Shown here: one piece after another, positions 16,955 to 26,467 of the stretch | Layout of the letters: each line of letters opens with the position of its first letter | How positions within the stretch are numbered: the first letter of the stretch is position 1 | Assembly (NCBI GenBank): GCA_022822785.1 | Contig: JAJEAL010000126.1 | Location: 1-59,716 of the forward strand | Direction: 5' to 3' | Length of the DNA stretch: 59,716 nucleotides | From: Candidatus Poribacteria bacterium | Lineage (GTDB): Bacteria > Poribacteria > WGA-4E > PCPOR2b | Translations under genes and position numbers: made by a program | Notes under the pieces: model-generated | Databases searched by the model: none | What the model was told of the DNA's origin: nothing | What the model saw: the letters and a program-made list of their open reading frames with translations, nothing else

Positions 16955-16984
16955 GCCCCAGTGGGGCAGTATGTTTATAGAAGG
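16955..16984 (+). repeat. GCCCCAGTGGGGC element, copy 1
   Basis: A 13-base self-complementary core is followed by AGTATGTTTATAGAAGG. The same arrangement recurs at 20229-20258 with four differences in 30 bases, so it is a dispersed element larger than its palindromic core. Its role is unknown. Confidence 0.7.
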
Positions 16985-17215
16985 CGATAGGGGCAATTCT
17001 TGCACTCCAGCGGCGTGCTATGTCTATAGAATTTATATTTATGCACGCCCCGCAATTATATCAAAACTGTACCAGATTTAGAACAGAAATCACACAACAG
17101 AATTGAGTTTCCTAGCCCTACTGCCCTAGTGAGTCAATCAACAACGGTTTTCATGTTTCACAACCTGTTCCGATTTATCGGGGCATCACGTTTCACGATG
17201 CTAGCATTTTGGATG

Positions 17216-17244
17216 TTGACAGACGCGGGATTCTTGTGTATGAT
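17216..17244 (+). promoter_or_regulatory. Sigma70-type promoter for the malate/lactate dehydrogenase gene
   Basis: A consensus TTGACA (17216-17221) stands 17 bases before TATGAT (17239-17244). It lies about 60 bases upstream of the ATG at 17305 and points into that gene. Confidence 0.75.
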
Positions 17245-17304
17245 ATTTATGCTAGGGTTAAAGGTCCAATCTCACCGCGCGATAACGGATAAGGAGTTAG
17301 AATT

Positions 17305-18381
17305 ATGGCAGAAATGCACTGTTTCGACGCAAGCTCTCTGCATGCAGCGACACGGCAACTGCTTACGGGAGCAGATACACCGCGCCATATCGCTGAAGAT
17401 GTCGCAGAAGTCCTGATTAACGCCAACCTCGCTGGGCACGATTCGCACGGTGTGCTCCGTCTTCCTGGATATCTGAATGGAGTCTCAAATGGTGGAACTC
17501 AACCTGCGGCTGAACCAGAGATGTCCAACGAAACCGCCAATACCTTCCGCATTGATGGGAAGAACGGTTTTGGACATTACACCGCTCGACGGGCGATGGA
17601 ACGGGCAATTGAGAAAGCAAAACAGGCGGATAACTGTGTCGTGAGTTTTGTCAACACCGGGCATATCGGGAGGCTCGGTGAATATGCGGAACAAGCGGCA
17701 CGGGGTGGGTGTATCGGTATCATCACATATGGCGGTGGTTCAAAGAACAGAGGTGGTACCGTGCCTTTCGGGGGAGCGCATGGAGGGTTAGGCACCAATC
17801 CGATTGCGGTTGGTGTACCAACCGGGGACAATAGTCCGTTCATCATTGATTTTGCCACAAGTATGATTGCCGCCGGTAAAATCTCGGTCGCCGCAAGCAT
17901 GGGAGTGGACCTGCCGGAGGGTTGTATTGTGGACAAGCACGGCAATCCCAGCGTCAAAACGGCCGATTTTAGCGACGGTGGATCGTTACTGACCTTCGGC
18001 GCACATAAGGGGTACGCATTCTCGCTTCTCGTATGTCTATTGGGTGGCCTGTCCGGAACTTTTGATATTGAGCGTGCCGCAATGGGAAGCAGCACATTAA
18101 TGCAGGTCATCAACATCAGTGCATTTACGCCGTTAGAACCATATCAGGAGGGAGTTCGGGCGTTTCTTGATGGTATTAAGTCGATACCTCCTGCCCCCGG
18201 CTTTGACGAAGTTTTGGTTCCGGGCGATTTTGAATCCCGTTCCCGATCGCAGCGGCTTGCCAACGGCATTGACGTTCCTGATACTGTCTACAGCCAACTT
18301 CAGACGTGGGCGGAGAAATTGAGTGTTTCCTTGAGTGAAGATCTCGTTGAGGCTGCCGATGTAGAACGATACCAAGCGTGA
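17305..18381 (+). CDS. Malate/L-lactate dehydrogenase family oxidoreductase (Ldh_2)
   Basis: The 358-residue protein matches the Ldh_2 family of NAD(P)-dependent 2-hydroxyacid dehydrogenases, which lack a Rossmann fold. Signature elements are LAGHDSHGVLRLPGY with the catalytic histidine, VVSFVNTGHIGRLGEYAE, a glycine-rich GGAHGGLGTNPIAVGVP and GAHKGYAFSLLV. Family members reduce or oxidise malate, sulfolactate, ureidoglycolate or delta-1-piperideine-2-carboxylate; the substrate here is open. AAGGAG lies 7 bases before the ATG and a consensus promoter is at 17216. A PhyH gene follows on the same strand 60 bases later. Confidence 0.9.
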   Translation: MAEMHCFDASSLHAATRQLLTGADTPRHIAEDVAEVLINANLAGHDSHGVLRLPGYLNGVSNGGTQPAAEPEMSNETANTFRIDGKNGFGHYTARRAMERAIEKAKQADNCVVSFVNTGHIGRLGEYAEQAARGGCIGIITYGGGSKNRGGTVPFGGAHGGLGTNPIAVGVPTGDNSPFIIDFATSMIAAGKISVAASMGVDLPEGCIVDKHGNPSVKTADFSDGGSLLTFGAHKGYAFSLLVCLLGGLSGTFDIERAAMGSSTLMQVINISAFTPLEPYQEGVRAFLDGIKSIPPAPGFDEVLVPGDFESRSRSQRLANGIDVPDTVYSQLQTWAEKLSVSLSEDLVEAADVERYQA

Positions 18382-18441
18382 AACGCGAAAACTCAGAGAG
18401 GGTCTCTTAGTACGTTACGACATATTTTTGAGGAGATAATC

Positions 18442-19266
18442 ATGGATGCCAAATGTTTGCAGCACCTTCTAACAAAGGAAGAACGTGACCAATTTGAGCG
18501 AGACGGATTCATTGTGGTTGATAATGCCTTGCCAGCCCCAATGGTTGAAGGACTTATTGACGCGGTAGACAGTGTGGAGGCCGGCGTGGACTTTATAGGA
18601 AAGGACGATCGATTCTTGGAGCTGATTGATTGGCATGTCACCCTTCCCAAAGTATGGGGTATTCTCGGTTGGAACATTCATCTATACCATACGCATATCA
18701 CGGTCACGCCGCCGGTGCCGTTGGAAGATAGACCGTCGAAGAAGCGCCTTCACTGGCATCAAGATAGCGGACGTGTGAGTTTGGACATTGAAACGGTACC
18801 CGCCCCCCGTATTTCCGTCAAGGTAGGATATTTCCTGACAGATGTGTCCGAAGGGGGACGAGGTAACTTCAGCGTTATCCCCGGCAGCCACCTGAAAGAT
18901 GAAGTTGAATACCCCGCCGATGGCGTTTCCAATCCACCGGATGCACATGAAGTTCGCGTTCCTGCGGGAACCGCTGTCATCTTCGATCGCCGGATTTGGC
19001 ATGCGGGTGGCTGGAATTTCTCAGATATTACACGAAAGGTGCTATTCGTCGGCTACAGTCTCCGATGGTTCCATCCGAGAGATGCGATGAGCGTTTCCCA
19101 TTACATGGATCGGTGCGATCCGATTCGACGACAGCTGCTCGGATCGAAGACCGGCAACCTAGGACTAACGTCACCGAGGGACGAAGATGTACCGCTTCGT
19201 GAATGGATGCGGGAGCACTTGGGCGCGGCGGCGATTGCTGACCGTTCTGTCCGGAACCTCACGTAA
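18442..19266 (+). CDS. Phytanoyl-CoA dioxygenase family protein (PhyH 1)
   Basis: The 274-residue protein has the PhyH start LTKEERDQFERDGFIVVDNAL, the iron-binding HxD in LHWHQDSG, the distal histidine in FDRRIWHAGGW, and a jelly-roll core with GNFSVIPGSHL. These are Fe(II)/2-oxoglutarate oxygenases that hydroxylate small substrates. The family is greatly expanded in Poribacteria and similar lineages, with substrates mostly unknown. It follows the Ldh_2 gene and precedes a VOC gene (37-base gap), suggesting one catabolic unit. GAGGAG precedes the ATG. Confidence 0.9.
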   Translation: MDAKCLQHLLTKEERDQFERDGFIVVDNALPAPMVEGLIDAVDSVEAGVDFIGKDDRFLELIDWHVTLPKVWGILGWNIHLYHTHITVTPPVPLEDRPSKKRLHWHQDSGRVSLDIETVPAPRISVKVGYFLTDVSEGGRGNFSVIPGSHLKDEVEYPADGVSNPPDAHEVRVPAGTAVIFDRRIWHAGGWNFSDITRKVLFVGYSLRWFHPRDAMSVSHYMDRCDPIRRQLLGSKTGNLGLTSPRDEDVPLREWMREHLGAAAIADRSVRNLT

Positions 19267-19303
19267 CCTGTTTGAAAATGTCCCAACTCAAGGAAAATCT
19301 GCC

Positions 19304-19732
19304 ATGAGCGATGCTAAAATCGTCTTTGATCATGTCCACATTATCAGTGAGGATCCACAATCTAGTGCCGCTTGGTACGTGGAGATGCTAGGCGGCAAAA
19401 TCACCGATGCCTATGAGCTCCGCGGCGCGCCTCAGATCGCCGTGGCTTTCGAGGGGGCAACTATCCTTATCCGTGGACAGCGACCGGGCGAGAATCCGGA
19501 CAGGACAAAGGGTATACAACCTTTCGGGGATTTTGCGAGTCACGATGAGTGGGGAACAGATCATTTTGCCTTCCGTGTCCATGGCGACCTTGATGAGTTT
19601 TGTAGCTGTCTCAAAGAAAAAGGGGCTACCTTCTCCATTGAACCTGATGATTCTATCGGGAGGACTTGGGGCGGTAGCATTGCCTATCTTAATGCCCCGG
19701 ACGGTGTAAGTGTTGAACTAGTCCAAGCGTAG
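19304..19732 (+). CDS. VOC (glyoxalase/dioxygenase superfamily) protein
   Basis: The 142-residue protein has the paired beta-alpha-beta-beta-beta layout of vicinal-oxygen-chelate enzymes. Probable metal ligands are His10 in FDHVHII, His in TDHFAFRV and Glu in SVELVQA. The start at 19304 is chosen because AAGGA lies 10 bases before it; the longer frame would overlap the PhyH gene. VOC proteins act as glyoxalases, dioxygenases or epimerases; position after Ldh_2 and PhyH suggests a shared catabolic pathway. The substrate is unknown. Confidence 0.85.
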   Translation: MSDAKIVFDHVHIISEDPQSSAAWYVEMLGGKITDAYELRGAPQIAVAFEGATILIRGQRPGENPDRTKGIQPFGDFASHDEWGTDHFAFRVHGDLDEFCSCLKEKGATFSIEPDDSIGRTWGGSIAYLNAPDGVSVELVQA

Positions 19733-19792
19733 ATATGGTTTGAAGGGGGTGCTGCCATCCAATTCCTTACCTCCTCACGGCTTAATTGAGGC

Positions 19793-19822
19793 TTGACTTC
19801 TGTAGAGCGGATGTGGTACAGT
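19793..19822 (+). promoter_or_regulatory. Possible promoter of the small unit at 19909
   Basis: TTGACT (19793-19798) and TACAGT (19817-19822) are 18 bases apart. With the terminator at 20074-20115 this would give a transcript of about 285 bases holding one small frame. The -10 element is weak. Confidence 0.4.
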
Positions 19823-19908
19823 TAGTACGGACTGGCACAAAATATTTTCCGCACGGATTCATCCAACGGTTAAGTGTGGACTGTCACCTATAACAGGAGA
19901 TTGAATCA

Positions 19909-20037
19909 ATGTACTGCCCACAGCTTATCATCAATCCTTTTTCTCTTCTGCTGTGCAGATGTTTTGATGTGGTTTTGGTGCGATTGCGTCTCGCTTTAGC
20001 TGTGCTCTCTGTGGTGGGCGATGGTGCACCGGATTAA
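19909..20037 (+). CDS. Putative 42-aa Leu/Val/Cys-rich peptide
   Basis: ATG at 19909 is preceded by AGGAG 11 bases upstream and the frame runs to TAA at 20035-20037. The peptide (MYCPQLIINPFSLLLCRCFD, then a Val/Leu/Arg-rich stretch) has nine leucines and three cysteines. It lies between a possible promoter and a strong terminator, upstream of leuS. It could be a leader peptide, a membrane-active small protein, or a chance frame inside a small RNA. An 11-base direct repeat CCAACGGTTAA occurs on both sides of it. Confidence 0.3.
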   Translation: MYCPQLIINPFSLLLCRCFDVVLVRLRLALAVLSVVGDGAPD

Positions 20038-20073
20038 TATAAAATCGGACCAACGGTTAATCCTTTGACTGAC

Positions 20074-20115
20074 AGCCCATCATCGAGTTGCTTTCGATGG
20101 TGGGCTTTTTATTTT
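20074..20115 (+). terminator. Rho-independent terminator
   Basis: A 13-bp stem with one G-U pair (AGCCCATCATCGA and TCGATGGTGGGCT) around a 7-base loop is followed by TTTTATTTT. It is the clearest plus-strand terminator in the window. It would end a small transcript starting near 19829, or act as an attenuator about 490 bases before leuS. Confidence 0.85.
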
Positions 20116-20142
20116 GGTTCACGTTAAGAAATCGTGCAACAG

Positions 20143-20172
20143 AAACCGAGTTTTGAAGAAAAAACTCGGTTT
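20143..20172. repeat. AAACCGAGTTTT hairpin element
   Basis: Perfect 12-base arms (AAACCGAGTTTT and AAAACTCGGTTT) surround the loop GAAGAA, preceded by CGTGCAACAG. This kind of sequence is known to me as a dispersed intergenic repeat in several environmental bacterial groups. It may also end transcription. Confidence 0.6.
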
Positions 20173-20228
20173 ATCTTCGTGCTTTGCACCTTCTTTTTAC
20201 GTGAGCCTTTATTTTTTATATCACCATA

Positions 20229-20258
20229 GCCCCAGTGGGGCGGCATTTTTATAGAAGG
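20229..20258 (+). repeat. GCCCCAGTGGGGC element, copy 2
   Basis: Same core as 16955-16984, followed by GGCATTTTTATAGAAGG. The rest of 20260-20480 shows no gene, RNA or other repeat that I recognise. Confidence 0.7.
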
Positions 20259-20481
20259 GCGCCCTGTCGCTGGGTTACTAGCCTCTTGATTCTTGGAAAA
20301 ATGTTAGATTCGGTTAGCTTATCTCATATTTGACCATCGACACCGTATAACAGACATCGTATAGACGGAAGCTTGGGGTTCCCAACCCATTGCCTAAGTG
20401 AACCTTGGTCCGTCAATTAGGTTATCTAGGCAAAGTCCATCGATTCTTTAGTTCCCGAGCAGATTTCTAGGACAGACAGCA

Positions 20482-20510
20482 TTGCATTTTATCGATTGGT
20501 TCAGTATAAT
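20482..20510 (+). promoter_or_regulatory. Sigma70-type promoter for leuS
   Basis: TTGCAT (20482-20487) and TATAAT (20505-20510) are exactly 17 bases apart. Transcription would start near 20517, giving a leader of about 90 bases. No T-box motif is seen in that leader. Confidence 0.8.
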
Positions 20511-20606
20511 TTAACAGAGTGAAATTGAACCAAAATAGAACACCGTAAAAACGTTATACCCTAAAGAAAAACGTGTTACAAATAAGACAACTTGAGGAGA
20601 TTTTAG

Positions 20607-23156
20607 ATGCAAAGACATACCTACGCCCCTGCGGCCATTGAACCGAAATGGCAAAACATTTGGGAGGAGCGTAAGACATTTCGTACGCCGGACGATCCCA
20701 AAGCGTGGGAAGGAAAACCGAAGTATTATATCCTGGATATGTTTCCTTACACCTCCGGCGCAGGGCTCCATATTGGACACCCCGAAGGCTACACAGCAAC
20801 CGATGTACTAGCGCGTATGAAGCGTATGCAGGGCTATAATGTGCTGCACCCGATGGGTTGGGATTCCTTTGGACTAACCATCGAACGGACCGCCGAGCGC
20901 GAGAATATCCATCCGGCTATCGTCACCCGGCGCAACATCGACAAATTTCGTCAGCAGATTAAACAGATCGGTTTCTCGTATGATTGGGATAGGGAGGTAA
21001 GCACGTCAGCCCCGGATTACTACAAATGGACACAATGGATTTTCCTCAAGCTCTATGAGAAAGGGTTAGCCTACCTCGCGGATGTGCCTGTCAACTGGTG
21101 TCCGGCGCTGGGGACAGTTCTCTCCAATGAAGAGGTCAAGGATGGAAAATATGTAGAAACCGGCGATCCTGTCGAACGACGACTCATGCGTCAGTGGATG
21201 CTCAGGATTACCGCGTATGCTGACAGACTCCTAGAGGATATTGAAGATGTGGATTGGCCCGAAGGGATTAAGGAGATGCAGCGGAACTGGATCGGCAAAT
21301 CAGAGGGAGTAGAAGTTGATTTCGCGATTCAAGATTCCGACGCGTCGTTCACCGTTTTCACAACGCGACCGGATACGCTGTTCGGTGCAACCTACTGCGT
21401 CTTTGCACCGGAGCATCCGTTAGTTGAACGGATGACAACTGATGTGCAGCGGTCTGCTGTGGAGGCTTACATCGACGAGGCGAGGAACAAAACCGATTTG
21501 CAGCGGACAGATCTCGCCAAGGAGAAGACCGGCGTTTTTACGGGTGCCTACGCAATCAATCCCGCTAATGACAAAGCGATCCCCATTTGGGTTGCCGATT
21601 ACGTTTTAATGGGGTATGGCACGGGTGCGATCATGGCAGTGCCCGCTGAGGATGATCGGGATTGGGACTTCGCAAAGACCTTTAACTTGCCAATCGTTCG
21701 CACGGTGCAGCCGCCAAGCGGTTTCGGGGAGGAACCTTACCTCGGCGAGGGGCCCTCAATTAACAGCGGTTTCCTCAACGGGTTTAATATTGAAGATTCA
21801 AAAAAGCGCATGACCGAGTGGCTCGAAAAGGAAGGAAAAGGGAAGGCGCAGGTACAGTACCGCTTGCGCGACTGGCTTTTCTCCCGGCAACGGTATTGGG
21901 GTGAACCCTTCCCCACTATACAGTTGGAAGATGGGACGATTATCCCTGTACCTGAAAGCGATCTTCCGGTGGAGTTGCCGCCTATTGATGAATATAAGCC
22001 GACCCCCGATGGAAAGCCGCCACTAGCGCGTGCCTCAGATGACTGGCTTATGATTACGCTGCCGGATGGACGGAAAGGGGTGCGAGAAACGAACACAATG
22101 CCCCAATGGGCGGGATCCTGCTGGTATTACCTGCGATATATGGACGCGCACAACACCACCGAAGCGTGGTCTGCCGAAGCGGAACAGTACTGGATGCCAG
22201 TCGATCTCTATGTCGGCGGCGCGGAGCACGCTGTCTTACACCTGCTCTACGCGCGGTTCTGGCACAAAGTGCTGTATGATTGCGGACTTGTCTCAACAAA
22301 GGAACCGTTCCAGAAACTCTTCAATCAGGGCATGATCCTCGCTTATTCCTATCAGGACGACAACGGCAAATATTACTCGCCACATGAGGTGGAAGAGCAA
22401 GATGGAGAATGGGTTGTCAAAGAATCCGGGGTGCGGACGAACACACAGATTGAAAAGATGTCCAAATCTCGCTTCAATGTCGTAACGCCGGAGGAGGTCA
22501 TCGACGAGTATGGCGCGGACGCGCTGCGTCTCTATGAACTATTTATTGGTCCCTTGAGCGTCAGTGCACCGTGGCAGACGCGCGGTGTAGAGGGGGTGTA
22601 TCGGTTCCTACAGCGGGTTTGGCGTCTAGCGATTGACGAGGATACCGGCGAACCGAGCAGTAAGCTGACCGATGCGCCTGCCGATAGCGATTCGGAGTTG
22701 TGGAAGGCGATCAATCAGGCTATCAAGGATGTCACCGAGGATACAGAATCAATCGACAAAATGAATACAGCTATCAGTCACATGATGGTCTTTGTCAATG
22801 CCGCTACACAGGCGACAACTGTGCCGAAAGAAACGATGAAGACGTTTCTACGGTTGCTTTCTCCCTACGCACCACATATCGCCGAAGAGATTTGGGAACG
22901 GTTCGGAGAGGCAGAGCTAATCGCTCATGCGCCTTGGCCCACCTATGACCCGGAAGTTCTCAAACGTGAGGAGGTCACCATCGTTGTCCAAGTCAACGGG
23001 AAATTGCGCAGCCGCCTCCAACTTCCTATTGATTCAAGCAATGAGGAGGTTGAAGAAGCTGCTCTCGCCGATGAACGCATCCAGAGGCATATTGAAGGCA
23101 AAGCTGTGAGGAAGTTCATCGTTGTGGCTAACCGACTGGCGAATATTGTAGTTTGA
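20607..23156 (+). CDS. leuS: Leucyl-tRNA synthetase
   Basis: The 849-residue class I synthetase charges tRNA-Leu. The ATP-binding HIGH motif is at 55-58 ([15 protein letters not shown]) and KMSKS at 617-621. The editing CP1 domain lies between them, with [13 protein letters not shown] and [20 protein letters not shown]. The C-terminal tRNA-binding segment [12 protein letters not shown] is intact. Length is normal for bacterial LeuRS. GAGGAG lies 7-8 bases before the ATG. It is transcribed alone from the promoter at 20482. Gene identity is certain. Confidence 0.98.
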   Translation: MQRHTYAPAAIEPKWQNIWEERKTFRTPDDPKAWEGKPKYYILDMFPYTSGAGLHIGHPEGYTATDVLARMKRMQGYNVLHPMGWDSFGLTIERTAERENIHPAIVTRRNIDKFRQQIKQIGFSYDWDREVSTSAPDYYKWTQWIFLKLYEKGLAYLADVPVNWCPALGTVLSNEEVKDGKYVETGDPVERRLMRQWMLRITAYADRLLEDIEDVDWPEGIKEMQRNWIGKSEGVEVDFAIQDSDASFTVFTTRPDTLFGATYCVFAPEHPLVERMTTDVQRSAVEAYIDEARNKTDLQRTDLAKEKTGVFTGAYAINPANDKAIPIWVADYVLMGYGTGAIMAVPAEDDRDWDFAKTFNLPIVRTVQPPSGFGEEPYLGEGPSINSGFLNGFNIEDSKKRMTEWLEKEGKGKAQVQYRLRDWLFSRQRYWGEPFPTIQLEDGTIIPVPESDLPVELPPIDEYKPTPDGKPPLARASDDWLMITLPDGRKGVRETNTMPQWAGSCWYYLRYMDAHNTTEAWSAEAEQYWMPVDLYVGGAEHAVLHLLYARFWHKVLYDCGLVSTKEPFQKLFNQGMILAYSYQDDNGKYYSPHEVEEQDGEWVVKESGVRTNTQIEKMSKSRFNVVTPEEVIDEYGADALRLYELFIGPLSVSAPWQTRGVEGVYRFLQRVWRLAIDEDTGEPSSKLTDAPADSDSELWKAINQAIKDVTEDTESIDKMNTAISHMMVFVNAATQATTVPKETMKTFLRLLSPYAPHIAEEIWERFGEAELIAHAPWPTYDPEVLKREEVTIVVQVNGKLRSRLQLPIDSSNEEVEEAALADERIQRHIEGKAVRKFIVVANRLANIVV

Positions 23157-23261
23157 ATTGATCCAACGCCTTGAGGATTCAGTGTCAGTTGCGGAATATC
23201 ACCTCGGCAAGCGGAACGGAAAAGGGAATAGGAAAAAATTTTTCGATATAGGAGGCACACC

Positions 23262-24062
23262 ATGCTTACAGAGCAACAGGTGAATCATTTCAACACCTTC
23301 GGATTCCTCATCTTCCGGCAGCTATTTAACCCGAAGGAGATGAAAACCATCAACGCGGAGTTTGAACACGCTTTGACCTCCGCCTACCGCCACGCGCCAT
23401 TTGATGGCACGTATAGACATTGGGTGCGGACCATGGGACCTGAAACCCCGTTCTTCGCAGGACTACTTGAGGATCCGCGCTTTTGCGAGCCGACAGAACA
23501 GCTGTATGGTGAAGATGCTCTCGGTATCGTTTCCGATGCCAATCGTTATGTCGGTCATACGCGTTGGCATCCCGATCATCATGTCGATCCGACGCAAGAC
23601 TGTTACGGCGTTAAGTTTGCTTACTACCTAGAGCCGGTCGGGGCAGAGACCGGTGCCTTGCGACTGATTCCGGGCTCGCACAAGAATCCGTTACACAGTG
23701 GGCTGCGCGATCATCTAGACAGCTACCCGCTTGAGATTTGTGACGTTCCGGCGTACATCTGTGAGTCAGAACCGGGCGATGTAGTCGCCTTCGATGTGCG
23801 GTGTTGGCATGCGAGCTGGGGCGGCGCGATTGATCGCCGGATGTGCACCGTGGTTTACTATAAGAACCCCGAAGGACCTGAGGAAGAGGCGGCAACCCGC
23901 AATCGAGCGACAAGCAGCGTGAAAGAGCCGAATAATTCTGAGCTACCGTTTGAGACCCACCGCGACATCATGAGCTACTGGGCCTCCAATCACGAAGGTA
24001 GCGAAAAACGTCAGCGCTGGATTGACCGGGAGCGGGAACTCGGTTTTCTTGACTATCTCTAA
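23262..24062 (+). CDS. Phytanoyl-CoA dioxygenase family protein (PhyH 2)
   Basis: The 266-residue protein starts MLTEQQVNHFNTFGFLIFRQ, the usual PhyH opening. Iron ligands are His and Asp in RWHPDHHVD and the distal histidine in VRCWHASWGG; TGALRLIPGSHKNP forms the core strand. It is an Fe(II)/2-oxoglutarate-dependent oxygenase of unknown substrate. AGGAGG lies 6 bases before the ATG. It is 105 bases after leuS and about 65 before the ABC exporter, so it is probably its own unit. It is clearly diverged from the other PhyH copies here. Confidence 0.9.
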   Translation: MLTEQQVNHFNTFGFLIFRQLFNPKEMKTINAEFEHALTSAYRHAPFDGTYRHWVRTMGPETPFFAGLLEDPRFCEPTEQLYGEDALGIVSDANRYVGHTRWHPDHHVDPTQDCYGVKFAYYLEPVGAETGALRLIPGSHKNPLHSGLRDHLDSYPLEICDVPAYICESEPGDVVAFDVRCWHASWGGAIDRRMCTVVYYKNPEGPEEEAATRNRATSSVKEPNNSELPFETHRDIMSYWASNHEGSEKRQRWIDRERELGFLDYL

Positions 24063-24126
24063 GAGACGAAGAACTTGGATGCGACGTTGCGTGTACTACC
24101 ACGCCTAGAGGAGATTGCATACCATA

Positions 24127-26367
24127 ATGAGCCCGTTTCTCGAAGTACTGCCTCCTGAGATAGATGCCAAGCTCCAAAATATAAAGCCACCGGAAGAACA
24201 GACACATATTCAAGTGGCTACCGATCTTATTGATAACGGCTCCTTTGGCGAACAATGGTTGGTGGTAACGGATCAACGCTTGCTTGTCATTCCTTCGGAG
24301 GGAGCTGATGGCGTTGTCGAGGTGCCGCTCAACGTTATCACGGAAACGAGAATCGAGGAACTTGTCGGTGCCAGTCGTCTGGAGGTTGAACACGACGGGA
24401 CCGAACCCACCTACCTATACTACTCCAACTCGTTGAGCCCGAAGTTTGTTGAAATTGCCGAGGGTATCAAGCAACTCACCAAAGGGGAGACGCTGACACT
24501 GCCGACGGAGATTGAACGTTCGCGGTGTGATACCTGTGGACGGTTGTTACCGGAAAAAGATGGGATCTGTCCGGCGTGCGTAAAAAAATGGGATACCCTC
24601 AAGCGAATCGTTGGCTATTTGAGTCCATACCGGGGTAAAGTTGCTGTCCTCATGACCTTCGCGTTGGCGACCCCCTTAATCAACCTAATTCCCCCGCTCA
24701 TATACCGTTACGTCATTGATGATATTCTCACACCGAGAGCCAGTGCCGGGCTGCTGATATTGCCCGCCATCGGACTTTTGGGCATCCTCCTTTCGAGCTT
24801 TCTTTTTGAAATTATCAGCGGCCTCATGAGAGCCGATGTCGCAAGCCAGACCAGCAGGGACATCCGCACCCAGCTCTATCAGCATGTCCAGTATATGCCG
24901 GTGCGGTTCTATGATAAGCGACAGGTAGGTAACCTGATATCCAGATTCACCAACGATGCCGATCGGCTGGAGATGTTTTTGCTTTTTGGTATTCCCTTTA
25001 TGTTGAGCAACGGACTGATGTTGGTGGGTACGCTTGGCGTGTTGCTCTACCTGAGCTGGAAATTGACCTTCTATGCGCTGCTGCCGGTGCCACTGCTTGT
25101 GGTGGGCAGCTTGTTCATTTGGCGACGGATGCGACCTATCTGGATCCGATGGCACGCCAAATGGTCGCAGCTCTCGTCCCATCTTAACGAATCTATCTCC
25201 GGTATCCGTATCGTGAAAGCCTTTGCACAGGAGGACCGGGAGGCAGTGCGTTTCAATGCGCGTAACGAAGAGCTATGGTCGGTGAGTGTTACCGGTGAAC
25301 GAAACTGGTTCATCTTCTTCGCGGTGATGAACTTCCTTATCAGTTTCGGCATGTTCTTCATCTGGTATTTCGGTGGGTTACAGATTTTGCGAGGTGAATT
25401 AACTTACGGTGTGCTCATGGCGTTTCTGCGCTATCTGTGGCAACTCTATCGCCCGTTGCAGTTCTTCAGCCAGATCAATAACTTTATCACCCGTGCGTTC
25501 GCCGGGGCGGAACGGATTTTCGAGATTATCGACACCCGCTCTGAGTCGTTTGACGATCCGGAGGCGACTCCCATCCCCCAAGCGGAAGGGCATGTCTCTT
25601 TCAAACAGGTCACTTTCGGCTATGATTCAGGCAAACCGGTCCTTCACGAGATTAACTTCGATGTGAAACCGGGGGAGATGATTGGGCTAGTGGGCAAATC
25701 TGGGGTCGGAAAAAGTACTGTGATTAACCTGATCTGTCGGTTCTATGATGTGAACCGTGGCAGTGTTGAGATTGATGGTGTGGATATTCGCAAAATTCGT
25801 TTGGAAGATTTACGTAGCCATATCGGTATGGTCCATCAAGACGTGTTCCTCTTCGATGGCACAATCGGTGAAAACATCGGTTACGGTAAGCCGGGGGCGA
25901 CCTTGGAGGAAATTGTCAGCGCAGCGATTGCAGCTGAAGCGCATGAGTTCATCGTCACCAAGCCGGATGGGTATGATACAAAGGTCGGTGAGCGTGGCGG
26001 TCAGCTCTCCGGCGGCGAAAAGCAACGCATCGCCATCGCTCGGGCGATTCTGCATGACCCGAAGATCCTCATCCTCGACGAGGCGACCTCCTCGCTTGAC
26101 AGTGCCACAGAGAAAAAAATTCAAGCAGCCATCGCTCGGCTAGTCAAGGGACGAACAACTTTTGCAATTGCTCACCGTCTCTCCACCTTACGCAATGCGG
26201 ATCGGTTAATTGTATTGGAGGACGGTCGGGTTGGGGAGATAGGAACCCACGAAGAACTGATGGATCGAAAGGGTATCTTTTACAACCTTGTCCATACGCA
26301 GCAACAGACGTCGGCAATCATGGTGGTCGGCGGCGGGAAAGACGATCCGAATCAGGCTGAGAGATAA
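24127..26367 (+). CDS. ABC exporter (permease-ATPase fusion) with an N-terminal PH-like and zinc-ribbon extension
   Basis: The 746-residue protein first has about 125 residues rich in beta strands (VVTDQRLLVIPSEGADG), resembling a PH-like domain. A zinc ribbon follows with Cys at about 134, 137, 148 and 151 (CDTCGR and CPAC). Then come a six-helix type-1 exporter domain and a nucleotide-binding domain with Walker A GKSGVGKST, signature LSGGEKQR and Walker B ILILDEATSSLD. It is a complete MsbA/LmrA-like half transporter that would work as a dimer; cargo unknown. ATG 24127 is chosen with GAGGAG 13 bases upstream; the TTG at 24115 is too close to that site. Confidence 0.9.
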   Translation: MSPFLEVLPPEIDAKLQNIKPPEEQTHIQVATDLIDNGSFGEQWLVVTDQRLLVIPSEGADGVVEVPLNVITETRIEELVGASRLEVEHDGTEPTYLYYSNSLSPKFVEIAEGIKQLTKGETLTLPTEIERSRCDTCGRLLPEKDGICPACVKKWDTLKRIVGYLSPYRGKVAVLMTFALATPLINLIPPLIYRYVIDDILTPRASAGLLILPAIGLLGILLSSFLFEIISGLMRADVASQTSRDIRTQLYQHVQYMPVRFYDKRQVGNLISRFTNDADRLEMFLLFGIPFMLSNGLMLVGTLGVLLYLSWKLTFYALLPVPLLVVGSLFIWRRMRPIWIRWHAKWSQLSSHLNESISGIRIVKAFAQEDREAVRFNARNEELWSVSVTGERNWFIFFAVMNFLISFGMFFIWYFGGLQILRGELTYGVLMAFLRYLWQLYRPLQFFSQINNFITRAFAGAERIFEIIDTRSESFDDPEATPIPQAEGHVSFKQVTFGYDSGKPVLHEINFDVKPGEMIGLVGKSGVGKSTVINLICRFYDVNRGSVEIDGVDIRKIRLEDLRSHIGMVHQDVFLFDGTIGENIGYGKPGATLEEIVSAAIAAEAHEFIVTKPDGYDTKVGERGGQLSGGEKQRIAIARAILHDPKILILDEATSSLDSATEKKIQAAIARLVKGRTTFAIAHRLSTLRNADRLIVLEDGRVGEIGTHEELMDRKGIFYNLVHTQQQTSAIMVVGGGKDDPNQAER

Positions 26368-26410
26368 CGCCGAACTTAAGTCTGGTAGTAGGCATATTAC
26401 CCCTGAATCT

Positions 26411-26424
26411 CCCGACAAATCGGG
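26411..26424. repeat. CCCGACAAATCGGG palindrome, possible terminator of the ABC gene
   Basis: A variant of the CCCGATAAATCGGG element lies 43 bases after the ABC exporter stop and is followed by ATTTTC, so it may end that transcript. Confidence 0.5.
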
Positions 26425-26467
26425 ATTTTCAAGCTGCCCGACCCCAATGATTCAGCGCGTTTAACTC

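Larger units (their letters stand above)
16781..17304. other. Intergenic region rich in dispersed repeats
   Basis: About 520 bases lie between divergent genes. They hold a CCCGATAAATCGGG palindrome (16869-16882), a GCCCCAGTGGGGC element (16955-16984), a second CCGATTTATCGG palindrome (17170-17181) and the promoter at 17216-17244. Short reading frames across it are created by the repeats and have no ribosome sites. No RNA gene was recognised. Confidence 0.6.

Noticed and set aside
16817-17005. 62-codon minus-strand frame
   Set aside because: It is made of dispersed repeat sequence only.
17129-17416. 95-codon frame before the Ldh_2 gene
   Set aside because: It crosses a repeat, the promoter and the true start of Ldh_2 in another frame, with no ribosome site.
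20482-20606. T-box riboswitch controlling leuS
   Set aside because: No TGGNACCGCG-type motif or terminator/antiterminator is present in the 90-base leader; the only terminator is about 490 bases upstream. GGTGCACCGG near 20023 is only a weak resemblance.
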